Of a DNA stretch of 30,318 nucleotides, positions 24,801 through 30,318 are shown piece after piece. Source of the DNA: Collodictyon triciliatum (lineage: Eukaryota > CRuMs); assembly GCA_043381765.1 (NCBI GenBank), contig JBHJMP010000880.1:1-30318 (forward strand). The letters are read 5' to 3'. The translations under genes were made by a program, and so were the position numbers. The notes beneath the pieces are model-generated. The model was not told where the DNA came from. It was given only the letters and a program-made list of their open reading frames with translations, and did not search any database. Numbering within the stretch: the stretch's first letter is position 1; the number at the start of each line of letters is the position of its first letter.

Positions 24801-27543
24801 AATGAAATAAAAAATCGTGCAGGAATATTGACTACTGCTAGAGAGGTGAAAACACGGTTTGAGAACCCATTGATGAAGTTTGATTACAGACAGAAACAGC
24901 TGCGAAAGGAGCTTGTTAGAGTTGAACGATGGGAACAAGAAGAAAAAGAAGCCATGGAAGAGGAATTGCTGGTAATTTGTACAATCATGCGATTATCCTT
25001 TAATTTTTGTAGCATATTTCTATCTCTTTTTTTTTTTTTTTAATTCTGTGTGTGCCTATATCCAGTTGGGATGCTTTAGACAATATATATAGGATAAAAT
25101 ACAAACCGTTTGGCACTCTCTAAATGAATTCCTTTTATTCATTAATTATTGTGTTGATAGACACTTTTGGATTCTGGAGCAGTTTCTGAATCTGAGAGGG
25201 ATGTCTGGAGGAAGGAAAGGGCTGAATTGCTGGAGAGAGAGGTTCACAAGCTGAATAAGAGAGCCTACAGCGTTTGGTCGAATGAATTCTTCAAGAATGA
25301 TCCAACCATCGCCCCGCTTCGTGGTGCTCTCGCTGTTTACAACCTCACTGTCGATGACATCGGGGCAGCGTCTTTCCATGGAACCAGCACAAAGGCTAAT
25401 GATAAGAATGAATGTTTTGTCCTCCAACGCCAGCTTGAACATCTGGGACGCTCCAAAGGAAATGTCATTCTCACCATCTTCCAAAAGTATCTTACCGGTC
25501 ATCCTAAGGTGAGCACGTTTTCATTTTTTTTTTTTTAACAAACGAGAGGCATTTTGCACTCTATTAAATTTACATGAAATCTACTGCAGGGTGCTGCTGG
25601 CTCTTGGATGCTAAATGGCCTTGTTCAATCGATGCTTTCGGGCATTGTCCCCGGAAATCGCAATGCAGACAACATCGACCCTGAACTCCGCAAATACGAC
25701 CAGATTGTCTTCCTGAACAGATCTTTGCGAACTTATGGGTGAGTCTATTACCATCGTTCATGAACCAGTCGTACGCATGCTATTTACGCGATGTTGAATT
25801 CTGAATGTAATTGTATTTATAGCTACGAAGCTGGTATTCTCAAGAGCTTTGGTTTCGGTCAAGTTGGTTCTGAGGTTCTCATCATTCATCCTGACTTTGT
25901 CTTGGCCCAGCTTGATGACGCCGCACTCGCGCGATATACAAAGCTCAGAGACCGGTAAATCAAGCTTTTGTGAACGAATAGAAATTTCATGATTGTTTTT
26001 TTTTTCTAAAAAAAAAAAAAAAGATAACTGTCAATGGCTGGACTCTTGTGTGCCCAAGACATGAAACAAGATAGACAGAAGAGAATCTTTTTTTTATTTT
26101 TATTTTATTGAAATCGATCTCTTATTTATTAATTTTGCTTGTAGTCGACTGGAAATAGCTTATAGCCACTGGCAGTCAGCACTTACCGGCAAAGGAAAGT
26201 ATGTGCGTGTGAAAACTGAGCCTCCGTACAGTTCTGACATCGAATCAAGGTAGGCAAGAATAGAATTTGCATATGAGAGTATGTGAACTGCGACTCGAAT
26301 ATGTTTTTATCAATTAGTTGCAGATATTGAAAAGGCATTCATGATAAACAGTGTGTATCTCAATCCAACCGCCCGCGCATCCTTTGACGGGAAGAAAGGC
26401 TCATGGGCTTTCAAGCTGGCAGGAAAAGAGTCTGGAAAGAAGTACACAACAGCTCCGGTACAAGAAGATGAGCTTGGTCCGTTGGCACCTATGCAGCCAT
26501 CTCGTCCAGCCAAAGTTCTTTTTCCATATTTTTTTATTATTACATACAAATAAGTTAATATTATCAAGAGGCAGCCGCATCCTACTCACAAGGCGCACAG
26601 CGGTTGCCGCAAAATTTTATTGACTCTATCATCTTTTACACAGTCTGCAGCAATGCCTCGGGTTTCTTCCTCTGCAAACTTGACAGTCACACTGCGAGAA
26701 ATGGCCGAAAAGCAAAGACTTCCATCAGATAAAGTGATTGCATCTGCTATTTTTCTGGAAGTGCATCTCGATGAAAAACTTTGTGTTTTCTTAATTTCAA
26801 ACTTGTTTGGTGGCTTGAATAATGATTTAATCAACATACGAAGCCATTCTGTTGATGTACGCTATTCTAAATAACTCGCTAATTGCAGGGAATCGGGGTT
26901 GATGCACAATCCATCTCAGACATTGATGTTAGTATAAACAACGACGAGTTTGTCCGTCGCAACTTTACCCCTGCTGAAATAGCACATTGTCGCGCCTCTC
27001 AGGTTTGCTATTTTTCACGTTTTTTTCACTATTTTTTTATTTTACTCTTTTATTTTTGTTGGCTACCTTTTTTTTTTTTGGGTGTAATCATAGCATCACT
27101 CTTGTTAATGTTGGTTTACACAACGACAAATATCAGGACCCGTCAAGCAGCTTTGCTGGGCGCTGGGCTGCTAAAGAAGCTGTGGTGAAGGCCATGTCAA
27201 ACACCGATGTGAACCGCCGCTCAACCAACCTCTGGCGCGGAGGCGGCGCGCCTTTGAAGGATATTGAGATTGTTGCGTCGGCATCTGGCGCGCCTTCTGT
27301 TCTTCTTCACGGGTGCGTCAACTTTGTGCATTTTTCTCTAGCTTCTATCGCGAAGCGTGTCGCATCATACAACCAAAGGCCCAAACCCATGAAAATAACT
27401 CATCCACCTAATTCTCTATTTTTCACCTTCTTTCTTTCAATAGCTATGCTCTTGAGGTTGCTACAGCCCTCGGCATTACGGACGTCAAGGTTACCATCTC
27501 TCACAGCGGAGACTACGCTATTGCACAGGCGGTCGCTCGCTAA
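5587..27543 (+). CDS. Single-chain type I fatty acid synthase (fused beta+alpha) with tandem ACPs
   Basis: Cytosolic multienzyme making palmitoyl/stearoyl-CoA from acetyl-CoA, malonyl-CoA and NADPH. Sixty exons are visible and at least one more is lost in the gap at 11759-12345, giving about 12.7 kb of coding sequence and about 4,280 residues. This approximates yeast Fas1 plus Fas2 plus one extra ACP. Domain order is AT-ER-DH-MPT-ACP-ACP-KR-KS-PPT; exons are listed under the domain entries. Internal junctions are GT..AG and keep phase throughout. The start is the least certain part: ATG at 5587 with a 13-base exon (5587-5599), a 62-base intron and exon 5662-5810 gives an in-frame N-terminal extension without stops. 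The stop is TAA at 27541-27543. A few donors are ambiguous (15053 or 15077; 19648 or 19660; 26230 preferred over 26249). Identity is near certain from length-wide agreement with fungal FAS. The single-chain form is inferred from the uninterrupted frame across the junction. Confidence 0.93.
5848..5967. repeat. AAAAAGAC / GGGAAAAAAA / GAAAAAA microsatellites in FAS intron 2
   Basis: Three successive purine repeat types fill intron 5811-5999. The intron has a good TACTAAC branch point about 20 bases before its CACTACAG acceptor, so the lysine-rich open frame starting at 5823 is intronic and not the protein N-terminus. Confidence 0.85.
6214..6305 (+). repeat. Coding microsatellites (CATCAC)n and (GCAGAC)n in the AT exon
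   Basis: CATCAC repeats (6214-6245) encode alternating Ser-Pro, and GCAGAC repeats (about 6279-6305) encode alternating Ala-Asp, in frame within exon 6000-7347. A third, imperfect CATCAT/CACCAT stretch at about 6518-6560 encodes a Ser/Pro-rich segment just before the LFGGQGQ motif. They look like tolerated length-variable linkers. Confidence 0.85.
7404..7472. repeat. (TTTA)n microsatellite in FAS intron 3
   Basis: About 17 perfect TTTA/TTAT repeats in intron 7348-7504. The exon reads out through a GTTTGT donor before the repeat, and the acceptor CTAG at 7504 restores the conserved [14 protein letters not shown] segment. Confidence 0.9.
7983..8190. repeat. (CCTTTT)n followed by (CTACT)n arrays in FAS intron 5
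   Basis: About 17 CCTTTT hexamers (to about 8083) pass into about 20 CTACT pentamers (8087-8190) inside intron 7972-8272. The first array is pure pyrimidine on the coding strand over about 100 bases, so it could form triplex DNA. The long Phe/Pro and Tyr/Ser/Thr/Leu open frames here are artefacts of the arrays. Confidence 0.92.
8890..11232 (+). other. FAS domain: enoyl reductase (ER)
   Basis: Exons are 8890-9006, 9121-9213, 9397-9498, 9625-9780, 9934-10025, 10160-10277, 10521-10646, 10762-10892 and 11019-11232. This FMN-dependent TIM-barrel reductase uses NADPH to reduce the enoyl intermediate. Conserved landmarks in order: [39 protein letters not shown] (the active-site His region), VAGSGFG, PPMPFDG and [10 protein letters not shown], then KLNADFQK and [13 protein letters not shown]. 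All correspond to yeast Fas1 segments of the same order. The domain is cut into nine small exons by introns of about 100-240 bases. Confidence 0.93.
11362..11633 (+). other. FAS ER-DH connecting region, exons before the gap
   Basis: Exons 11362-11448 and 11569-11633 encode the segment following ER ([17 protein letters not shown], then a short acidic stretch). The second ends two bases into a codon. The next visible exon (12442) begins in phase 0, so the exon or exons hidden in the gap must total 3n+1 bases. Yeast Fas1 has about 50 residues in the corresponding place. Confidence 0.85.
11759..12345. other. Assembly gap (N) hiding a FAS exon
   Basis: A run of N inside the FAS gene. At least one coding exon must be here because about 50 residues conserved in Fas1 before the [12 protein letters not shown] segment are absent from the visible exons. 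Confidence 0.95.
12442..16218 (+). other. FAS domain: dehydratase (DH) region
   Basis: Exons are 12442-12624, 12868-12978, 13153-13259, 13377-13508, 13672-13957, 14069-14140, 14280-14320, 14434-14557, 14673-14821, 14933-15053 (or 15077), 15177-15293, 15392-15511, 15678-15770 and 15904-16218. The region dehydrates the 3-hydroxyacyl intermediate. It starts with [12 protein letters not shown] and RVCILQGP, contains [17 protein letters not shown] and [12 protein letters not shown], and ends with the hot-dog active-site motif SRDLNPIH followed by [10 protein letters not shown], giving the catalytic Asp and His. At exon 14933 the obvious donor (GTCAGT at 15106) breaks phase; donors at 15054 or 15078 keep it, and the first gives the spacing seen in yeast. 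Confidence 0.9.
12774..12836. repeat. 63-base poly-T run in a FAS intron
   Basis: An unbroken T run within intron 12625-12867, ending about 30 bases before the acceptor. It may act as an extreme polypyrimidine tract. Its exact length is unreliable in any assembly. Confidence 0.9.
16358..18120 (+). other. FAS domain: malonyl/palmitoyl transferase (MPT)
   Basis: Exons are 16358-16489, 16620-17024, 17206-17406, 17502-17615 and the first part of 17780-19648. The domain loads malonyl onto ACP and releases palmitate to CoA. Motifs: [17 protein letters not shown] at the start, [14 protein letters not shown] with the nucleophilic Ser (about 16985), FLRGMTMQ with the malonate-binding Arg, and VPFHSRFL with the catalytic His. 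It ends with [14 protein letters not shown] and a NWE motif, exactly where yeast Fas1 terminates. Confidence 0.93.
18121..18380 (+). other. Beta-alpha fusion junction of FAS
   Basis: The ANWEMESKD segment (the C-terminal end of Fas1) runs without stop, start or intron into [17 protein letters not shown] and [15 protein letters not shown], the N-terminal segment of Fas2 that completes the MPT fold. In yeast the two polypeptides are separate and assemble here. The joining linker is only about 10 residues. Confidence 0.88.
18381..18547 (+). other. FAS linker: acidic plus Ala/Pro-rich tether
   Basis: An acidic run (DEEEEEESP) is followed by about 40 residues rich in Ala, Pro, Ser and Val. This matches the flexible peripheral linker that tethers the mobile ACP inside the yeast FAS chamber. 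Confidence 0.85.
18548..19014 (+). other. FAS domain: acyl carrier protein 1 (ACP1)
   Basis: Begins [10 protein letters not shown]. The phosphopantetheine attachment motif is [12 protein letters not shown], with Ser as the modified residue, followed by GDIEKEFG. A second structural half ([17 protein letters not shown], then DAQAWLDSM) follows, as in the eight-helix fungal FAS ACP. It is complete, with no missing helices, and sits in the same exon as ACP2. Confidence 0.93.
19015..19132 (+). other. Inter-ACP Ser/Ala/Gly/Pro linker
   Basis: About 40 flexible residues rich in Ser, Ala, Gly and Pro join the two carrier domains. Composition resembles the tether before ACP1, so the duplicated unit may have included part of the linker. 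Confidence 0.8.
19133..19600 (+). other. FAS domain: acyl carrier protein 2 (ACP2)
   Basis: Begins [10 protein letters not shown]. It has [12 protein letters not shown] with the modifiable Ser, then GDISKEFG and [20 protein letters not shown]1 and ACP2 are co-linear over their full length, clearly homologous but diverged at many positions, so the duplication is not recent. Both Ser residues are retained, which suggests both carriers are active. Confidence 0.93.
19774..22609 (+). other. FAS domain: structural segment and ketoreductase (KR)
   Basis: Exons are 19774-20004, 20146-20319, 20459-20941, 21128-21214, 21428-22209 and 22420-22609. The first three form the alpha-subunit structural segment ([29 protein letters not shown]). 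The next carry the NADPH-dependent ketoreductase: the Rossmann motif [10 protein letters not shown] at about 21170, [12 protein letters not shown], and the catalytic [13 protein letters not shown] with Tyr and Lys, then [13 protein letters not shown]. The domain reduces 3-ketoacyl-ACP. The split of the dinucleotide-binding fold by intron 21215-21427 is clean and in phase. Confidence 0.93.
22737..25954 (+). other. FAS domain: ketosynthase (KS)
   Basis: Exons are 22737-22946, 23062-23163, 23288-23440, 23558-23840, 23937-24061, 24183-24398, 24559-24673, 24823-24971, 25161-25508, 25590-25738 and 25823-25954. This is the condensing enzyme. It opens with [20 protein letters not shown] and includes IGGGFGG. 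The catalytic Cys lies in [10 protein letters not shown] (about 24030), the first His in [14 protein letters not shown] (about 25380) and the second His in [28 protein letters not shown] closes the fold. All three catalytic residues are present. A charged, coiled-coil-like insertion ([19 protein letters not shown]) occurs between the Cys and first His, as in fungal FAS. Confidence 0.94.
26145..26733 (+). other. FAS KS-PPT connecting region
   Basis: Exons are 26145-26230 (donor GTTCTG; the alternative at 26249 breaks phase), 26324-26514 and 26644-26733. It contains VYLNPTARA, equivalent to VYLDPLARV of yeast Fas2, then a low-conservation stretch leading to the C-terminal domain. The acceptor of the middle exon could be 26317 instead of 26323, adding two residues. 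Confidence 0.75.
26889..27543 (+). other. FAS domain: phosphopantetheinyl transferase (PPT)
   Basis: Exons are 26889-27002, 27137-27312 and 27444-27543. This domain attaches the 4'-phosphopantetheine arm to the ACPs. It shows [30 protein letters not shown] and [12 protein letters not shown], and ends with [18 protein letters not shown]. The residue two after the metal-binding Asp is Gln (VDAQ) where fungal enzymes usually have Glu (VDVE); the downstream KEA Glu is kept. It ends in TAA, about the same length as the yeast Fas2 C-terminus. Confidence 0.92.
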
Positions 27544-27858
27544 ACGCACACAGAAGAAAAAAAAAACTCAAGACAACGCAAATAGAAGAAAAAAAAAATC
27601 AAATCTGACACTTACAATGTTGTGACTTTCACAAGAATAAAGGCATGACTCAAAGCAACGGTGGACTTTATGGAATCCAAACGCGCTTTACTGCTTATTT
27701 TACTTTGTGATTAGTCTTAATTTCAATGGTTGATTACATAGTGGAAAAAAGAAGGCAGCGTGTCGTTTGCAGTTAGAACCGAGTAGCCCCTCCCTAGATA
27801 GCGCCGCCCCAAGAGCCAGTTTGCAATAAGCTTAATATTTCGTCAGGATGGGTTGCGG
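27544..27858. other. Convergent 3' intergenic region
   Basis: Lies between the FAS stop and the stop of the opposing CENP-B-like gene. It holds A-rich runs, an AATAAA and no open frame of interest. The two 3' UTRs must share or overlap about 315 bases. Confidence 0.7.
27636..27641 (+). terminator. Likely FAS polyadenylation signal (AATAAA)
   Basis: A perfect AATAAA about 95 bases after the FAS TAA, in an A-rich context. Distance is normal for a 3' UTR signal. Confidence 0.45.
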
Positions 27859-29646
27859 TCACTCATCATTGGAAAGCAGAACAGGCAGCCATCTGCAAAC
27901 AACATCTGTGCGGTCTTTGTGAGAGAGCAGCTGAAGCCTGTCCTTCAGCTCCAGAAACTTGGCACGAACGTCGTTGTGCGCTTCCTCGAGAGAGTAGGGC
28001 ACACCAAAGGACAAAGGGACCGGAAGCGGGAGGTCGAGCGCATGGTGAGAAGAGTATTCAGCAGGGATAGATTCATTTTGTGGGGCTGCGGCTTGTGTGG
28101 GTTGGTGGGGGATTCCGGGTTGAACTGGCTGGCTTTGTTGCTTTCGCATTTCTCTGGCTCTTCGCCTTGGGCTCGGGGCGAACGTTGTCTGGGACTCTCG
28201 GTAGTCGTTTGGTGCAATTGCCGTGCTGGGCGGGTGCGTGTTGGATGTTTCCTTTGGTGCGTGCTGAGGATTCGGTAGGAGTGAAGAGGTTGCCGGAATT
28301 TGAGCCTGGGATGGGAAACCTGGGTATTTGTTTCTGAAGGATAGGCCCGACTCGATTGCCGGGAGGATGCTGAGATATTCGCTGATGCGAACAAATTTGT
28401 TTGGCAGAGTTGCTCTGCCGATGGACTCGAGTATGGTGAGTGGCGGGAAGAGGAAAGGCATGTGGCCGAGGACGCTTGTGAAAGGTGGTGTTTGATAGAT
28501 GTGAGCAGGAAGGATGCAGGATTCTTTCCAGCACACCCTGATAACCTCTTCGCTGATGTCGCTCCAAACGTGGTTGACCAGTGCCACAGAGTTGGCCAAT
28601 GTGACCATCTTTTCCAGGTGGGTATCTTTTACGCGGGAATTGCGAATGCCTGGGCTCTTTGCATGCGCCTCCACGATTCCATCCATCATCAGTCTTCTGA
28701 AGTGTGCCTTGACGAGTTGTGTGATACCGAATTCAAGCGGGTGAATCTTGCAAAACATCGCCGGAGGCAACCGAACCAATAGGACATTGTTTAGGGTTGT
28801 CGTTGGCCACAGCTCGTACGTCTCGGTGTTTTCAATCAGTAGGACACTCTTTCTCGACAGTTTCTGGTCAAAGCGCACCAGCCAATCGTTGAAAATGCGC
28901 TTGTCCATGTGTCCTCTCTCATGTTGCAGAAACGGATTTGCATCAGCAGTATTTGAAACCGTGGCCATGGCCTCTGCGTGCGATTCAAGACCGATGAACA
29001 AGACACGCTCTTTTTTCGTCCCTGTTGCGTTGCAACACAAGACCATGGAAATCCGGTCATGCGAGTCGATAATCCTGTCGCTGGTGTAATCCAGAGAGTC
29101 TAGAGGAAGGCAGTTGTAAAAGAGCAGGGTCTCGCTCATGCTGTATATGTCATCCGCATCCACCTTTGAGTCGGAAATGACTCGGTGCACGTCCTTGACA
29201 TACTCTATCTCCTTGCCATTCATGTCAAAGGGCAAATGCCGCGTGTCCTCGATGCTCTTGATTGCAGCCAGTTTGTACTTTCTCCGCAGATTCAAGGCCC
29301 AGCCGTTCGACGCGCGGAAGGATTCCATCCCGAGGGCAAGCGAGTGTGCTAGGCCGAGCCCTTTGAGCCCAGTCTTTGGGACAAACAGACCAAACTTGAA
29401 CAAAAGAATCAGCTCGTTGTATACGCTTCGGCCAAGGGCGTGGAAGTCTGTGTCCTTTCGGATGGAAAGAAGCTCTCCGTGGACAGACGGGTTGAGGATC
29501 TTTGCGCGGCTTTGGAAGATTTCAGACACTGTCCGCTTTGACATCTTGTAGAAGGAGGCAACAGCGGCCTGAGTCCAGCCTGCGTGGATCTTGTCGAGAA
29601 TCTCTCGTTTCTTGGAGACAGTCACGCGCTGTCGGACGGGCGCCAT
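27859..29646 (-). CDS. CENP-B/Tigger-like DDE-transposase-derived protein with replaced catalytic residues
   Basis: A 595-residue single-exon frame. Residues about 5-50 form a CENP-B-type helix-turn-helix (KKREILDKI, then SFYKMSKRTVSEIF). Residues about 70-130 form the second DNA-binding helix domain with the FRASNGW signature. About 150-340 is a DDE_1 (pogo/Tigger) nuclease fold recognisable by its framework (SETLLFYNCLP, VLCCNATGTKKE, FNDWLVRFD, VRLPP, PLEFG). The three catalytic Asp positions appear as Ser171, Glu272 and Glu305. A Pro/Gln-rich disordered stretch (about 430-540) precedes a conserved-looking C-terminal tail. The intact frame with a dead active site suggests a host DNA-binding protein of CENP-B/Abp1 type rather than a live transposon, but a recently inactivated copy is possible. 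No terminal inverted repeats were identified. Confidence 0.85.
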   Translation of the reverse strand: MAPVRQRVTVSKKREILDKIHAGWTQAAVASFYKMSKRTVSEIFQSRAKILNPSVHGELLSIRKDTDFHALGRSVYNELILLFKFGLFVPKTGLKGLGLAHSLALGMESFRASNGWALNLRRKYKLAAIKSIEDTRHLPFDMNGKEIEYVKDVHRVISDSKVDADDIYSMSETLLFYNCLPLDSLDYTSDRIIDSHDRISMVLCCNATGTKKERVLFIGLESHAEAMATVSNTADANPFLQHERGHMDKRIFNDWLVRFDQKLSRKSVLLIENTETYELWPTTTLNNVLLVRLPPAMFCKIHPLEFGITQLVKAHFRRLMMDGIVEAHAKSPGIRNSRVKDTHLEKMVTLANSVALVNHVWSDISEEVIRVCWKESCILPAHIYQTPPFTSVLGHMPFLFPPLTILESIGRATLPNKFVRISEYLSILPAIESGLSFRNKYPGFPSQAQIPATSSLLPNPQHAPKETSNTHPPSTAIAPNDYRESQTTFAPSPRRRAREMRKQQSQPVQPGIPHQPTQAAAPQNESIPAEYSSHHALDLPLPVPLSFGVPYSLEEAHNDVRAKFLELKDRLQLLSHKDRTDVVCRWLPVLLSNDE

Positions 29647-30318
29647 CCTCTTGTCTCTTCCTTCTTTCTCTTTTCTTGTCTCGTTTTTTTTTTTTTTTTA
29701 ACTCCTCTACTGCGTCGCCTGCCTGTGCTTGGTTTGAGCTGGTTTGTGAGTGCATGCCTCTTATTTTTCTTTTTTTTTTCTTTGAACTCTGCTTTTCCTC
29801 AGCTTTGTTTGGGTGCGGAACAGGTTAACCATACCATATTACAAGAACATATCTGGATTTTATTACATATTTTATATTAATTTCAAACCGCCTTCAATAT
29901 ATACAAGTATTTGAATATATATTGAACTGTGATACAATTAATTATAAGAAAAATTATAAATGACGATTCGTGACGCTCTGTCGCGTGTCCTCCACATAAA
30001 CACGCATTCGTTGAATGTTTTCGCCCGATGGATCAACAACCCGCCGCGCTTTCTCGCGCTCAGCGCGAATCGGCCGCAGAAATCGTCACGAGTCAAGGAC
30101 GGAATCAAACAGAGACTCCTGCGCGCATTACTGAGGGGGAAAGAAGGCTGCACAAGGAAGCCAAATGAGCTCTTCGATGCAAGACTCGCTTCTTTGATTG
30201 CGGTTATGTCTTTGTTTTCGGGCCGTGATGCCTTTTTTTTTTTTTTTTTTACTTTGGGGGGGGGAAAAAAAAAATTTTTTTTTTTTTAATCAGGGCTCTC
30301 TTCACACCTGTTTTTCTG
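29647..30318. other. 5' flank of the CENP-B-like gene; no recognised gene
   Basis: Contains two T-runs next to the gene (on its strand, A-runs), AT-rich sequence at 29830-29960, and a more GC-balanced block at 29960-30200. That block has short frames on both strands (29960-30289 +, 30153-29938 -) with no recognisable family. It ends in homopolymer blocks. Confidence 0.5.
30229..30287. repeat. Homopolymer cluster T/G9/A10/T13
   Basis: A T run, then G (30256-30264), A (30265-30274) and T (30275-30287) runs follow one another with almost no spacer. Such stacked homopolymers are unusual and prone to assembly error. Confidence 0.8.

Noticed and set aside
26145-26514. Apparent phase break between the KS end and the linker
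   Set aside because: Using the GTTCTG donor after 26230 instead of GTAGGC after 26249 restores phase and aligns the PPY...VYLNPTAR segment with yeast Fas2.
27853-28278. + strand open frames (also 28080-28337, 28462-28782, 29138-29551) opposite the CENP-B-like gene
   Set aside because: Antisense shadows of the 595-codon frame; only the - strand frame shows domain structure.

Overview
The window is intron-rich eukaryotic DNA full of microsatellites, with three assembly gaps (1700-2470, 3959-4472, 11759-12345). It carries three genes. From left to right these are a broken-up gene for a Golgi GDP-mannose-type nucleotide-sugar transporter (+ strand, about 904 to beyond 3958), a very large type I fatty acid synthase (FAS) gene (+ strand, about 5587-27543), and a single-exon CENP-B/Tigger-like DDE-transposase-derived gene (- strand, 29646-27859) converging on the FAS gene.

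The FAS gene dominates. I could assemble 60 visible exons whose GT..AG junctions are phase-consistent, apart from one exon lost in the gap at 11759-12345. They encode one polypeptide of roughly 4,280 residues. Domain order is acetyltransferase (AT), enoyl reductase (ER), dehydratase (DH), malonyl/palmitoyl transferase (MPT), ACP, ACP, ketoreductase (KR), ketosynthase (KS), phosphopantetheinyl transferase (PPT). This is the yeast beta subunit (Fas1) fused head-to-tail to the alpha subunit (Fas2), with the ACP duplicated in tandem. All the main catalytic motifs I looked for are present, so the synthase should be functional. No stop or start separates the two halves; the fusion point lies inside an uninterrupted 1.87 kb exon that also holds both ACPs.

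Organism: a fungal-type FAS in one chain, about 60 introns with fungal-like branch points (for example TACTAAC before the acceptor at 5999), and a CENP-B-like transposase relative suggest a non-ascomycete, possibly early-diverging, fungus. A non-fungal protist with a fungal-type FAS is a real alternative: single-chain, two-ACP FAS is known from labyrinthulomycetes such as Schizochytrium, and the transporter's GSLNK and FNVP motifs resemble plant GONST proteins more than yeast Vrg4. I do not assign a species.

Region by region: 1-370 is a purine-rich satellite; 371-903 has no supported gene; 904-3958+ is the transporter, its introns stuffed with ATT and AAAG repeats; 4473-5586 is the intergenic/promoter region of FAS; 5587-27543 is FAS; 27544-27858 is the convergent 3' region; 27859-29646 is the CENP-B-like gene; 29647-30318 is its 5' flank, ending in homopolymer blocks. 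The strongest points of interest are the fused FAS with tandem ACPs, the GC-rich AT exon carrying microsatellite-encoded inserts, and the transposase-like protein that keeps a full open frame although its catalytic acidic residues are replaced. The genes do not form an obvious pathway together: the transporter serves glycosylation and FAS serves lipid synthesis.
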